A DNA stretch of 64,000 nt, from the NCBI RefSeq assembly GCF_003634705.1, contig NZ_RBWU01000007.1, forward strand, positions 186,001 to 250,000, read 5' to 3'. The notes under the pieces are model-generated. The model saw only the letters and a list, made by a program, of their open reading frames with translations. It made no database searches and was not told the DNA's origin. The position numbers and the translations under genes are program-made. Positions 7,482 through 16,821 of the stretch are shown here, piece by piece; position 1 is the stretch's first letter; the number at the start of each line of letters is the position of its first letter. This DNA is from Actinomadura pelletieri DSM 43383 (GTDB taxonomy: Bacteria; Actinomycetota; Actinomycetes; Streptosporangiales; Streptosporangiaceae).

Positions 7482-9296
7482 ATGGACGAGCCCGACAAAC
7501 GCCGGATCCTGATGCCCGCGGTCCTCGACGAGGCCGAGCGGGCGGAGCCGCCCGGCGAACCCGAGCCCGGGCTCGTTCCGGTCCGCGACCCCGGGGACAT
7601 CGCAGATCCGGGGCCCGCCGACCGGCCCGGCTCGGAGGGCGACGAGATCGGCGGCGCCGCGCAGGCCGCGCCGCCGGGCGTCGCGCACTCCAGCGCCGTC
7701 ATGGCGATCGGGACGGTCTTCTCCCGCCTCACCGGCTTCCTGCGCACGGTGGTGATCGGCGCCGCGCTCGGCACCGGACTGCTCGGCGACGCCTACCAGG
7801 CCGCCGAGATGATCCCGTACACGGTGTACGAGCTGTTGCTCGGCGGGCTGCTCGCCAGCGTGTTCGTCCCGTTCCTGGTCAAACGGCGGATGCGGGACGA
7901 CGACGGGGGAGCGGCGACCGAGCGGCGGCTGCTCGGCGTCGTGCTGGTGTCGCTGGCCGTCCTGACCGGTGTCGCCGTCCTCGCCGCCGACCAGCTGATC
8001 TCCCTGTACGCGGGCGGGTACCAGGGCAGGCAGCGCGACGTCGCGGTGCTGCTCACCCGGATCCTGCTCGTGCAGATCTTCTTCATCGGCGTCAGCGGGC
8101 TGGCGAGCACGCTGCTGAACGTCCGGCGCCGGTTCGGGGCGCCGATGTGGGCGCCGGTCGTCAACAACCTGATCACGATGGCGGCGGGCCTGCTGTTCCT
8201 CTGGATCGCCGGACGCGGCCGGACCACCGCGACCGTCACCGACGGCCAGCTCGCCCTGCTCGGGTTCGGCTCCGCGGTCGGCACGGTCGCGCAGAGCGCC
8301 GTCCTGGCGTGGACGCTACGGTCCGCCGGGTTCCGCTGGCGGGCGCGCCTCGACCTGCGCGGCTCCGGGCTCGGCGAGGCGGTGCGGGCCGCGTCGTGGA
8401 TGCTGCTCTACATCGTCGTCGCGCAGGCGGGCGTCCTCGTGACCGCGAACGTCGCGACCCGCGCCGGGGACCGCGCCGTCGACGCCGCCGGCCACCCCGT
8501 CACCGGCAGCGGCCTGGCCGCGTACAAGTTCGCGCTCGTCGTCTTTCAGCTTCCGTACGCGATCATCGCGGTGTCGGTGATCACGGCGTTGCTGCCGAGG
8601 ATGAGCGCGCATGTCGCGGACGGGCGCCGGGACCTCGTCCGGGACGACTTCTCCCGCGGCCTGCGCCTGGCCTCGGCGCTGCTCGTCCCGCTGTGGCTCG
8701 GGATGCTGGTGTTCGCGGTGCCCGGCTCGGTCACCTTCTTCGCCTACGGCAGCCTCACCGAGGACGGGGCGCGCCGCATCGGCGCCGTCCTGATGGTCTT
8801 CGCCGTGATGGTGCTGCCGTTCACCCTGCACCAACTGCTGATGCGCGTGTTCTACGCGCTCGGCGACACCCGCACGCCCGGCCTGATCGCCATTCCGGCG
8901 GGGATCGTCCAGGCGGCCACGGCGTTGGCGCTGCTCGGGCTCGTCCCGGCACGGCAGGTGGTGCTCGGCCTGCCCGTCGCGTACGGGTTGTTCTACGTGG
9001 TCGGCGCGGCCGGGGCCGCGTTCGTCCTGCGGCGCCGGCTCGGCGGCATGGACGGGCGGCGCATCCTGCGCGCGCTCGTCCGGCTGCACCTGGCCGCCGC
9101 GCCCGCGGTGGTGTTCGCGGCGGCGGCCGTGTGGGGCTTCGGTCACCTGCCGGGCGACCGGCTGCCCGCCCTGCTCGCCCTCGCCGTCGGGGGCCTCGGC
9201 GGCGGGGTGCTGTACGTCCTGACGGCCCGGCTGATGAGGGTGCCGGAGATCGGATACTTCACCGCGATGGCGGCGGCGAGAGTACGCCGTTCCTGA
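7482..9296 (+). CDS. murJ: MurJ/MviN-type lipid II flippase
   Basis: 604 residues. An N-terminal cytoplasmic tail rich in Pro, Glu and Asp (about 60 residues) precedes 13-14 membrane segments. The start of the core, SSAVMAIGTVFSRLTGFLRTVVIGAALGTGLLGDAYQAA, and the later MRVFYALGDTRTPG are MurJ signatures. MurJ moves lipid II across the membrane for peptidoglycan synthesis. It lacks the C-terminal pseudokinase and extracellular domain of the mycobacterial Rv3910 type and stands outside the usual location near trxB/parB, so it may be a second copy. GGGGGTGG is six bases before the ATG; a GTG three codons earlier is possible. Confidence 0.88.
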   Translation: MDEPDKRRILMPAVLDEAERAEPPGEPEPGLVPVRDPGDIADPGPADRPGSEGDEIGGAAQAAPPGVAHSSAVMAIGTVFSRLTGFLRTVVIGAALGTGLLGDAYQAAEMIPYTVYELLLGGLLASVFVPFLVKRRMRDDDGGAATERRLLGVVLVSLAVLTGVAVLAADQLISLYAGGYQGRQRDVAVLLTRILLVQIFFIGVSGLASTLLNVRRRFGAPMWAPVVNNLITMAAGLLFLWIAGRGRTTATVTDGQLALLGFGSAVGTVAQSAVLAWTLRSAGFRWRARLDLRGSGLGEAVRAASWMLLYIVVAQAGVLVTANVATRAGDRAVDAAGHPVTGSGLAAYKFALVVFQLPYAIIAVSVITALLPRMSAHVADGRRDLVRDDFSRGLRLASALLVPLWLGMLVFAVPGSVTFFAYGSLTEDGARRIGAVLMVFAVMVLPFTLHQLLMRVFYALGDTRTPGLIAIPAGIVQAATALALLGLVPARQVVLGLPVAYGLFYVVGAAGAAFVLRRRLGGMDGRRILRALVRLHLAAAPAVVFAAAAVWGFGHLPGDRLPALLALAVGGLGGGVLYVLTARLMRVPEIGYFTAMAAARVRRS

Positions 9297-9345
9297 CCGA
9301 GGGCGGGGGGTCCGATTCGTCCGGGGATGCCATACGCTTCGTGGC

Positions 9346-9735
9346 ATGGACGAGGAATCGGCCGATCGGGGGAGAGGCGGCCTGCGGCGCTTCCTGCGGC
9401 GCATGGCGTCGAGCAGGGCCGAACTCGAGGCCGAGGAGCTGCAGAAGTCCTCGGGGGACGAGGGCGCGACGCCGATCACCGAGTGCGCCGAGCGCACGCG
9501 ACACCGGGTGGCGGGTACGCTGCGTACGGTGACGCTCCGTCCACGGGGCGGCGCTCCCGCGCTGGAGGCGGAGCTGTACGACGGCACCGACGTGATCAGC
9601 CTGGTCTGGCTCGGCCGTCGTAAGATCACCGGCATCGACCCGGGGCGCATGCTGCGCGCCGAGGGGCTGGTGAGCACACAGGACGGGCGCAAGGTCATGT
9701 TCAATCCGCGATACGAGCTGCGCGGCGGTTCGTGA
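9346..9735 (+). CDS. OB-fold nucleic-acid-binding domain protein
   Basis: 129 residues. A charged helical N-terminus (residues 1-45) is followed by an OB-fold (about 50-125) with the pattern VAGTLRTVTLRP-GG-ALEAELYDGTDVISLVWLGRRKITGIDPGRMLRAEGLV. The orthologue in M. tuberculosis is Rv2694c, which also sits beside DUF3159 (Rv2693c). It resembles single-strand-binding or RecG-wedge OB-folds but has no catalytic domain. It lies 28 bases before the DUF3159 gene and is probably co-transcribed with it. Function unknown. Confidence 0.85.
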   Translation: MDEESADRGRGGLRRFLRRMASSRAELEAEELQKSSGDEGATPITECAERTRHRVAGTLRTVTLRPRGGAPALEAELYDGTDVISLVWLGRRKITGIDPGRMLRAEGLVSTQDGRKVMFNPRYELRGGS

Positions 9736-9763
9736 GGGCCGCCGCGGCGGTCGGGAGTTCGAC

Positions 9764-10438
9764 GTGAGCGAAGTGGATACGTCCCAGGACGACAGGGCGG
9801 CGCACGACACGGTCGAGGCGGCCGTGCGCGCCCAGCTCGCCAAGGCCCTCGGCGGTGTTCGCGGCATGATCGAGGCCGCGGTCCCCGTCACCGCCTTCAC
9901 CGGCACCTATGTCGCGACGAAGGACGTCAAGCTCGCCGTGGGCGCCGGTGCCGGCGCCGCGGTGCTGCTGCTGGCCGTGCGGATCGCGCAGCGCTCCAAC
10001 CCGCAGTTCGTCCTGAACAGCCTCTTCGGCATCGCGGTCGCCGCGTTCTTCGCGCTGCGCTCCGGCAAGGCCGAGGACGCGTTCCTGCCCGGGATCATGC
10101 TCAACGCCGCCTATGCCGCCGCGATGATCTTCTCGATCGTGGTGCGCTGGCCGCTGGTCGGCTTCATCATCGGCACGGTCACCGGCGACCCGACCGCGTG
10201 GCGCCGCGACCCCGGGATCGTGAAACTGTGCTCCCGGTTGACCTGGCTGCTGGTGCTGCCGTGCGCGGCGCGGGTCGCCGTCCAGTACCCCATCTACCTC
10301 GCCGACGGCGACCAGAGCGGCCTGCTCGGCCCCGCCAAGATCGTCATGGGCTGGCCGTTGCAGGTGGCGGCGCTGGCGGCGATGGTGGGCCTGCTCGCCC
10401 GCGGCCGCACCCCCATCGACCGGGAGAAACCCGCCTAG
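9764..10438 (+). CDS. DUF3159 membrane protein
   Basis: 224 residues with about five to six hydrophobic segments (near 35-50, 58-75, 82-98, 110-135, 160-178 and 195-212). The motif ALGGVRGMIEAAVPVTAFT near residue 27 and TGDPTAWRRDP in the middle are typical of DUF3159, an actinobacterial family placed next to ceoC in Mycobacterium (Rv2693c). GGGAG seven bases before the GTG supports the start. It converges on ceoC. A role with the K+ module is only suggested by conserved neighbourhood. Confidence 0.88.
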   Translation: MSEVDTSQDDRAAHDTVEAAVRAQLAKALGGVRGMIEAAVPVTAFTGTYVATKDVKLAVGAGAGAAVLLLAVRIAQRSNPQFVLNSLFGIAVAAFFALRSGKAEDAFLPGIMLNAAYAAAMIFSIVVRWPLVGFIIGTVTGDPTAWRRDPGIVKLCSRLTWLLVLPCAARVAVQYPIYLADGDQSGLLGPAKIVMGWPLQVAALAAMVGLLARGRTPIDREKPA

Positions 10439-10505
10439 GCGCCCGTCGCGGGCCGGTCGAGGAGGCTCGCCTCCCCGACCAGGTCACGCGTCCGGGCGGC
10501 CCGTC

Positions 10506-11165
10506 TCAGTGGCCGCCGAGAAGTTCGGCCAGTTCGTCCTCCACGTCCTGGCTGGCGAGGAACATCAGCTCGTCGCCGGGCTCCAGTGTGTCGTCGGCCG
10601 TCGGCACCAGCACCCGGCCCTCCCGCAGGATCGCCACCAGCGCCGTGTCGCGCGGCCAGTCCACCGACCCGACCCGCTGCCCGCCGAGCGGCGCGTCCTC
10701 CGGCAGCGTCAGCTCCACCAGGTTCGCCTCGCCCTGCCGGAACGTCATCAGCCGGACGAGGTCGCCGACGCTCACCGCCTCCTCCACCAGCGCGGACAGC
10801 AGCCGCGGCGTCGACACCGCGACGTCCACGCCCCACGACTCGTTGAACAGCCACTCGTTGAGCGGATGGTTGATCCGGGCCACGACGCGCGGCACCCCGT
10901 ACTCGGTCTTCGCCAGCAGCGACACCACCAGGTTCACCTTGTCGTCACCGGACGAGGCGACCACCACCTGGCAGCGCTCCAGCGCCGCGTCGTCCAGCGC
11001 GGAGATCTCGCACGCGTCGGCGAGCAGCCACTCGGCGCGCGGCACCATCTCCACCTTGATGGCCTTCGGGTTCTTGTCGATCAGCAGGACCTCGTGCCCG
11101 TTCTCCAGCAGTTCCTGCGCGATGGACCGGCCCACCGCGCCCGCGCCCGCGATCGCGACCCGCAT
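10506..11165 (-). CDS. ceoC: TrkA-type K+ uptake regulatory protein, second of pair (CeoC-like)
   Basis: 219 residues: RCK_N (about 1-120) with the dinucleotide motif VAIAGAGAVGRSIAQEL at the N-terminus, then RCK_C (about 135-215) with GQRVGSVDWPRDTALVAILREGRVLVP. Such proteins form rings that gate K+ transport in response to NAD(H), ATP or c-di-AMP. The ATG overlaps the ceoB stop by one base (TGATG) with GGAGG just upstream, so the two are translationally coupled. No TrkH/KtrB pore gene is in the window; the KimA-like transporter starts 228 bases away on the other strand. Confidence 0.9.
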   Translation of the reverse strand: MRVAIAGAGAVGRSIAQELLENGHEVLLIDKNPKAIKVEMVPRAEWLLADACEISALDDAALERCQVVVASSGDDKVNLVVSLLAKTEYGVPRVVARINHPLNEWLFNESWGVDVAVSTPRLLSALVEEAVSVGDLVRLMTFRQGEANLVELTLPEDAPLGGQRVGSVDWPRDTALVAILREGRVLVPTADDTLEPGDELMFLASQDVEDELAELLGGH

Positions 11166-11830
11166 CAGGCCTCCTCCCCGTTCCGTGCCGCGACGGCGGC
11201 GTTGACGCGTTCGAGATCATCGGCGCCGGCCATGATGTGCACGATGTCGCCGTCCTGGATCACCGTGTCGCGGTCGGGGACGAGGGCCTCGCCCATCCGC
11301 GACAGGAACGCCACCCGCGTGCCCGCGTGCTCCTCCAGCGCGCCGACCTTCTCCCCGACCCACAGCGCCCCGGAGTCCAGTTCGGCGAGGACGACCGCGC
11401 CGGTCGGATCCCGCCACAGCGGCTCGGCGCCCTCGGGGAGCAACCGCCGCAGGATCTGGTCGGCGGTCCACCGGACGGTCGCGACCGTGGGGATGCCGAG
11501 ACGCTGGTACACCTCGGCGCGCCGCGGGTCGTAGATCCGGGCCACGACGTTGTCGACGCCGAACGTCTCCCGCGCCACCCGGGCCGAGATGATGTTGGAG
11601 TTGTCACCGCTGCTGACGGCCACGAACGCCGACGCGCGCTCGATGCCCGCCTCGGCGATCACATCGCGGTCGAAACCGAACCCGGTGATGCGGCGGCCCC
11701 GGAACCCGCTGCGCAACCGCCGGAACGCCTCCGGGTTCTGGTCGATGATGGCCACCGAGTGACCCTTGTCCTCCAGGATGTGCGCGAGCGTCGAACCGAC
11801 CCGCCCGCATCCCATGATCACGATATGCAC
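11165..11830 (-). CDS. ceoB: TrkA-type K+ uptake regulatory protein, first of pair (CeoB-like)
   Basis: 221 residues. RCK_N begins at once with HIVIMGCGRVGSTLAHILEDKGHSVAIID, a complete GxGxxG nucleotide site with the acidic residue at the end of strand 2. RCK_C covers about 140-218. The GTG start has AGGA eight bases upstream; a longer open reading has no ribosome site and runs through a hairpin. The ceoB-ceoC arrangement, with APC transporter and RNA methyltransferase on the other side, matches Rv2691-Rv2692 and Rv2690c-Rv2689c of M. tuberculosis. Confidence 0.9.
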   Translation of the reverse strand: MHIVIMGCGRVGSTLAHILEDKGHSVAIIDQNPEAFRRLRSGFRGRRITGFGFDRDVIAEAGIERASAFVAVSSGDNSNIISARVARETFGVDNVVARIYDPRRAEVYQRLGIPTVATVRWTADQILRRLLPEGAEPLWRDPTGAVVLAELDSGALWVGEKVGALEEHAGTRVAFLSRMGEALVPDRDTVIQDGDIVHIMAGADDLERVNAAVAARNGEEA

Positions 11831-11849
11831 GGCCGTTCCTTCTTCCGTC

Positions 11850-11868
11850 CAGGGGGACGTTCCCCCTG
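11850..11868 (-). promoter_or_regulatory. Short hairpin in the ceoB leader
   Basis: CAGGGGG and CCCCCTG (seven perfect pairs) enclose ACGTT. It lies 20 bases upstream of the ceoB GTG, inside the divergent intergenic region. A shorter relative (GGGACGTTCCCCCT) occurs at 52115-52128. It could be a leader hairpin or an operator; nothing in the sequence decides. Confidence 0.35.
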
Positions 11869-12058
11869 TACCCCCCGCGCCGTGCACGGCATTTCGTCGA
11901 TGGCCGCCCATGCCGTGCCGCACTCGAGGATCGTTACCTGTGAGGATCCCTACCGGGCTGCAAACCTACACATCCCCCCAGGAGAGCACTACCCGGCCCG
12001 CCTCATGCAGGTGGGGGCGAAAAGGCCGCATCCTGTCCGAAGGCTAGGCTCTCCTCTC

Positions 12059-14092
12059 GTGTCGAAGGTTCCGGACCTTGCGAAGCGGCTGCTCGTCGGT
12101 CGGGCGCTGAGCAGCTCCCAGCAGCACGAACAGCTTCTGAAGAAGCGCATCGCGCTGCCGGTGTTCGCCAGCGACGCCCTGTCATCGGTCGCCTACGCTC
12201 CGCAGGAGATCCTTCTCGCGCTCGGCGCGGGCGGCCTGGTGATGTACCACTACACCCCGTGGATCGCGGCGGCCGTGGTGGTGATCCTGCTGACGGTGGT
12301 CGCCTCGTACCGGCAGAACGTCCGGGCCTACCAGAGCGGCGGCGGCGACTTCGAGGTCGCCACCGAGAACCTCGGCGGCAACTGGGGCGTGGTCGTCGCG
12401 AGCGCGCTGCTGGTCGACTACGTCCTCACGGTCGCGGTGTCGGTGTCGTCGGGGGTGGAGAACCTCGGGGCGCTGCTGGAGTTCATGCGGCCGCACGAGG
12501 TCGCCGTCGCGATCGGCATCGTGGCGCTGCTCACCATCGGCAACCTGCGCGGGATCAAGGAGGCCGGCGTCGCGTTCGCGATCCCGACCTACCTGTTCAT
12601 GTTCGCGGTCCTCAGCATGCTGCTGTGGGGGGTGGTCCGGCTGGTCGCCGGCACCGACCTGGAGGCCGAGACGGCGGGCTACGAGGTCCGCGGCGACGAG
12701 ACCGACGTCGCCGGGTTCGCGCTGGTCTTCCTGTTGTTGCGGGCGTTCTCGTCCGGCTGCGCCGCCCTCACCGGGGTCGAGGCGATCAGCAACGGCGTGC
12801 CCGCGTTCCGCAAGCCGAAGGGCGAGAACGCCGCCAGGACGCTGCTGGCGCTGGGGCTCGTCGCGATGACGCTGTTCGGCGGCGTCACCGCGTTCGCCTA
12901 CATCACCGACGCCAGGTTCGCCGAACCCGGCCACCACAGTCAGTTGGTCGACCCCGAGACGGGACGGGTCGTCGAACACGCCGATCCGGTGATCGCGCAG
13001 GTCGCGCACACGGTGTTCAGCAACTTCGAGCCCGGCTTCGCGCTCGTCACCGCGATGACCGCGCTGATCCTGTTCCTGGCCGCCAACACCGCGTACAACG
13101 GGTTTCCGGTGCTGGGGTCGGTGCTCGCGCAGAACCGTTACCTGCCGCGGCAGCTCCACACCCGCGGCGACCGGCTCGCCTACAGCAACGGCATCATCAT
13201 CCTCGCCACCATGGCCGGGCTGCTGATCTACGCGTACGACGCGTCCGTCAGCCGGCTGATCCCGCTGTACACGGTCGGCGTGTTCGTGTCGTTCACCGTC
13301 AGCCAGGTCGGCATGGTCCGGCACTGGAACCGGCTGCTGGCCGCCGAGCCCGACGCCGCGCAGCGCCGCCGGATGAAGACGTCCCGCGGCATCAACGCGT
13401 TCGGCGCCACCCTCACCGGCGTCGTCCTCGTCGTCGTGCTGATCACCAAGTTCGCGCTCGGTGCCTACATCGTGTGCATCGCGATGCCGGTGCTGTTCCT
13501 GCTGATGAAGGGCATCAGGCGGCACTACGACCGGGTCGCCGACGAGCTGGTGCCGTCCGGGGAGGAACTCGCGCTGCCCGCCCGCAACCACGGCATCGTG
13601 CTCGTCTCCAAGATCCACAAGCCGACGTTGCGGGCGCTGGCCTATGCCCGCGCGACCCGTCCGTCCACGCTGGAGGCGGTGACGGTCGCGGTGGACGCGG
13701 CGGAGTCCCAGCGGCTTCAGGAGGAATGGGACGCCCTCGACGTCCCCGTCCCGCTGAAGATCCTCGACTCCCCCTACCGGGAGATCACCCGGCCCGTCCT
13801 CTCCTATGTCAAGAACGTCCGGCGCAGGAGTCCCCGCGACGTCGTCACCGTGTTCATCCCCGAGTACGTCGTCGGTCACTGGTGGGAGCAGCTCCTGCAC
13901 AACCAGAGCGCCCTGCGGCTCAAGGGACGGTTGCTGTTCCAGCCGGGCGTCATGGTCACGAGCGTCGCGTGGCAGTTGCAGTCGTCCGACCGGCTGAAGG
14001 GACGGGTCGAGCCGCCCGGACCCGGCTCGTCCAGGCGCCCGCCGCGGACCGAGGCGCCTCCCGGTGCGGGTAGTGTTTCGGACCGTGACTGA
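12059..14092 (+). CDS. APC-superfamily transporter of the KimA type (predicted K+ symporter)
   Basis: 677 residues, 12 membrane segments (about 30-480), then a long cytoplasmic domain (about 490-650). The start of the core (KRLLVGRALSS, ASDALSSVAYAPQEIL, SYRQNVRAYQSGGGDFEVA, LLVDYVLTVAVSVSSG) closely parallels what I recall of B. subtilis KimA, the c-di-AMP-regulated high-affinity K+/H+ symporter. The M. tuberculosis homologue is Rv2690c. I start at the GTG giving SKVPDLAKRLL, where homologues begin; a longer reading upstream is non-coding in composition. Divergence from ceoBC suggests joint K+ control. The RNA methyltransferase overlaps its end by eight bases. Confidence 0.85.
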   Translation: MSKVPDLAKRLLVGRALSSSQQHEQLLKKRIALPVFASDALSSVAYAPQEILLALGAGGLVMYHYTPWIAAAVVVILLTVVASYRQNVRAYQSGGGDFEVATENLGGNWGVVVASALLVDYVLTVAVSVSSGVENLGALLEFMRPHEVAVAIGIVALLTIGNLRGIKEAGVAFAIPTYLFMFAVLSMLLWGVVRLVAGTDLEAETAGYEVRGDETDVAGFALVFLLLRAFSSGCAALTGVEAISNGVPAFRKPKGENAARTLLALGLVAMTLFGGVTAFAYITDARFAEPGHHSQLVDPETGRVVEHADPVIAQVAHTVFSNFEPGFALVTAMTALILFLAANTAYNGFPVLGSVLAQNRYLPRQLHTRGDRLAYSNGIIILATMAGLLIYAYDASVSRLIPLYTVGVFVSFTVSQVGMVRHWNRLLAAEPDAAQRRRMKTSRGINAFGATLTGVVLVVVLITKFALGAYIVCIAMPVLFLLMKGIRRHYDRVADELVPSGEELALPARNHGIVLVSKIHKPTLRALAYARATRPSTLEAVTVAVDAAESQRLQEEWDALDVPVPLKILDSPYREITRPVLSYVKNVRRRSPRDVVTVFIPEYVVGHWWEQLLHNQSALRLKGRLLFQPGVMVTSVAWQLQSSDRLKGRVEPPGPGSSRRPPRTEAPPGAGSVSDRD

Positions 14093-15422
14093 CCTCGAAC
14101 CCGACGTCCTCGACCTGGAGGTCGGCAACGTCGCCAACGGCGGATTCTGCGTCGCCCGGCACGAGGGCCGCGTGGTGTTCGTCCGGCACGCCCTGCCCGG
14201 CGAACGGGTCCGGGCCCGCGTGACCGAACGCGCCAAGAACTTCCTCCGCGCCGATGCCGTGGAGATCGTCGAGGCGTCCCCGGACCGGGTGGATCCGCCG
14301 TGCCCGTTCGCGGGCCCCGGACGCTGCGGCGGCTGCGACTGGCAGCACGCCGCGCTGCCCGCGCAGCGCGCACTCAAGGCCGCCGTCGTCGAGGAGCAGT
14401 TGCGGCGGCTCGCCGGGATCGACCGCACGGTGATCGTCGAGGAGGTCCCGTATCCGGTGGAGTCGGACGTGGCGCCGCCACCGGGCCTCGGCTGGCGCAC
14501 CCGCGTGCAGTTCACCGTCTCCGGCGGCGCCGTCGGGCTGCGCCGCCACCGCTCCCATGACATCGAACCCGTCGACGAGTGCCTGATCGCCCACCCGGGC
14601 GTGGAGTTGATGGGCATCGAGCGCAAACGCTGGCCGGGCGCGTCCGGGGTCGAGGGCATCGTGTCCGCGACCACCGGCGACCGCGTCGTCGTGCTGCGCG
14701 GCCGGGACCGTCGCAAGATCCGGGTGCCCCGGCTGGACGTGCCCGTCCGGCTCGTCCGCGGCAAACCCGAACCCGGCGCCGGTCTGCCCTACGTCCGCGA
14801 AGAGGTGGCGGGGCGCCTGTACCAGGTGAGCGGCAGCGGCTTCTGGCAGGTCCATCCGGGCGCCGCGGAACTCCTCGCGGGCGCCGTCGTCGACGCTCTG
14901 GAACCGAAACCCGGCGACATCGCCCTCGACCTGTACTGCGGTGCGGGCCTGTTCGCCGGGGTCCTCGCCGACCGGGTCGGATCGGACGGCCTCGTCGTCG
15001 GCGTCGAGTCCGACGGGCAGGCGGTCCGTGACGCCCGGTACAACCTGCGCGACCTGCCGCAGGTGTCCATCGAGCGCGGCGCCGTCGAGGAGGTCGTCGG
15101 CGACCTGGAGTTCGGTCGCGCCTCCGGCGGGTCCCGGGCGCAGAACAAGCGCGGCGGCGGCCACCAGGGCGGTGAGCGCGTCGGCGGCGCCGACATCGTC
15201 GTCCTCGACCCGCCCCGCACCGGCGCCGGACGCGAGGTCGTCCGGCACGTCGCCCGCCTCGCCGGCCGCAAGATCGCCTACGTGTCCTGCGATCCGGCCA
15301 CCCTGGCGCGTGACCTGGCGTACTTCGGTGAGCGCGGGTGGACGCTGGAGACCCTCCGCGCGTTCGACGCCTTCCCGATGACCCATCACGTGGAGTGCCT
15401 CGCCACGCTCGTTCGCGGCTGA
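14085..15422 (+). CDS. TrmA/RumA-type class I SAM-dependent RNA methyltransferase
   Basis: 445 residues. A TRAM domain lies at about 1-60. A Cys cluster (PCPFAGPGRCGGCDWQHA near 70-88) fits a [4Fe-4S] site. The C-terminal Rossmann methyltransferase has LDLYCGAGLFAGVLA near 285, LDPPRTGAG near 375 and the catalytic Cys in YVSCDPATLARDL near 405. Relatives make m5U in tRNA (TrmA) or 23S rRNA (RlmD/RlmC). The orthologue is Rv2689c. I choose the GTG giving TDLEPDVLDLEVG, where relatives begin, although it lacks a clear ribosome site and overlaps the transporter gene, suggesting coupling. Confidence 0.9.
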   Translation: MTDLEPDVLDLEVGNVANGGFCVARHEGRVVFVRHALPGERVRARVTERAKNFLRADAVEIVEASPDRVDPPCPFAGPGRCGGCDWQHAALPAQRALKAAVVEEQLRRLAGIDRTVIVEEVPYPVESDVAPPPGLGWRTRVQFTVSGGAVGLRRHRSHDIEPVDECLIAHPGVELMGIERKRWPGASGVEGIVSATTGDRVVVLRGRDRRKIRVPRLDVPVRLVRGKPEPGAGLPYVREEVAGRLYQVSGSGFWQVHPGAAELLAGAVVDALEPKPGDIALDLYCGAGLFAGVLADRVGSDGLVVGVESDGQAVRDARYNLRDLPQVSIERGAVEEVVGDLEFGRASGGSRAQNKRGGGHQGGERVGGADIVVLDPPRTGAGREVVRHVARLAGRKIAYVSCDPATLARDLAYFGERGWTLETLRAFDAFPMTHHVECLATLVRG

Positions 15423-15474
15423 TCCACGCCACGGACCAGCGAAAAGCGGTTGCGGCCGGGCATAGCGTGGAAGA

Positions 15475-16659
15475 GTGATCGAGCTCAGAGACATTCCCGA
15501 AGGCGACGTCGAACGCATGGTCGACCTCGCCGGAGTGGTGTTCCACACCCGGGTCGAGAAATCCGAATACGAGAACGAGACGTGGCGGCCGCGGCGGGCC
15601 GAACGCGTCGGCGCCTACGACGGCAAGGACCTGGTCGGGCAACTCGCGGCCTTTCCCGCGCGCCTCGCCGTTCCCGGCGCGGTCCTCGACTGCTCCGCGG
15701 TCACGCTCGTCGGGGTTCTGCCCACGCATCGCCGGCGCGGCGTGCTCACGTCCATGATGGACCGGATGCACGCTGACGCGGTCGCCGCGGGCCGCCCGGT
15801 CGCGGCGCTGTGGGCGTCGCAGAGCGTCATCTACGGACGGTACGGGTTCGGTGCGGCGACCCGCTCGATCGACCTGGAGGTCGACTCGTCCAGGGAGTTG
15901 AGGCTGCGCACCGAGCCCGACCCCGCGCCCCTGCGGCTGCTCGACACCGCTTCCGCCCCGGAGATCCTCGACCCGATCTACACCCGTGCGTTGTCGAGGC
16001 GTCCGGGCAGCCTGCTCCGCGACCCCGAATGGTGGTCGCGTTCCGTCCTGCCCTCGACCGACCGGGAGGCCCCCGGTTTCACCGAGCCCCGCGTCGTCGT
16101 CCACCCCGCCGGCTACGCCGTCTACCGCACCGATTCGGAGAAGACGGTCCGGCTGGACGAGCTGTTCGCCGAGACACCGCAGGTCGAGGCCGCGCTCTGG
16201 CGGTACCTGGCCTCGGTCGACCTGACGACCCGCATCCAGGCCCACGGTCGTCCGGTGGACGACCTGCTCCCGCGCATGGCCGTCGACCCCGACCAGGTGT
16301 CCCACAAGGGTGAGTGGGCCGCCCTCTGGCTCCGGCTCGTCGACGTGCCGGCCGCGCTGCGGTCCCGTTCCTGGGCCGCCGACGACGCGTTCGTGCTGGA
16401 GGTACGGGACCCGCGCGTCCCGGCCAACGAGGGGCGGTGGCGGCTGCGGGTCGGCGCCGCGCCGGCCTGCGACCGGACGGAGGAGCCACCGGACCTGACC
16501 CTGTCGGCCGCCGACCTCGCCGCCGTCTACCTGGGCGGCACGCCGGTGACCACCCTGGTCCGGATCGGCGCGGTGACCGAGCACACGCCGGAGGCCGCCG
16601 CCCGCCTGGACGCGGCCCTCGCCGTGCCGTTCGCGCCGTACATCGCCGACCAGTTCTGA
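15475..16659 (+). CDS. eis: Eis-family GNAT N-acetyltransferase
   Basis: 394 residues, the usual length for Eis. It has an N-terminal GNAT domain with the acetyl-CoA motif VGVLPTHRRRGVLTSMM near 82-98, a second degenerate GNAT domain, and a C-terminal SCP2-like domain ending in DQF; the terminal carboxylate acts as the catalytic base in Eis. The Tyr of YGRYGFG (near 120) is the family's general acid. Eis enzymes acetylate several amines of aminoglycosides, peptides and polyamines; the native substrate is unknown. The start is a GTG with GGAAGA just upstream. It has its own 52-base leader and is the last gene of the conserved block. Confidence 0.9.
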   Translation: MIELRDIPEGDVERMVDLAGVVFHTRVEKSEYENETWRPRRAERVGAYDGKDLVGQLAAFPARLAVPGAVLDCSAVTLVGVLPTHRRRGVLTSMMDRMHADAVAAGRPVAALWASQSVIYGRYGFGAATRSIDLEVDSSRELRLRTEPDPAPLRLLDTASAPEILDPIYTRALSRRPGSLLRDPEWWSRSVLPSTDREAPGFTEPRVVVHPAGYAVYRTDSEKTVRLDELFAETPQVEAALWRYLASVDLTTRIQAHGRPVDDLLPRMAVDPDQVSHKGEWAALWLRLVDVPAALRSRSWAADDAFVLEVRDPRVPANEGRWRLRVGAAPACDRTEEPPDLTLSAADLAAVYLGGTPVTTLVRIGAVTEHTPEAAARLDAALAVPFAPYIADQF

Positions 16660-16821
16660 CGCGCCGCGCCGCCGGGGATCTTTGCCGGGGTTTGGGGCAC
16701 GGTTAGGGCCGGTGAGCGGAACCGGTCGTGACAATGAGATCCAAGATCGTTACCGCGCCGCGGCCGGACGATCGAGGACCCGTCACCACGAGGACCGGAA
16801 GCCGTCTGCCATGTCCCGGCC

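Noticed and set aside
10455..10480. Hairpin terminator between DUF3159 and ceoC
   Set aside because: The two arms leave only a two-base loop and a mismatch, so real folding would lose several pairs; too weak to list.
11237..12058. A 270-codon N-terminal extension of the KimA-like transporter
   Set aside because: It overlaps ceoB on the other strand, has non-protein composition, and homologues begin at the GTG at 12059.
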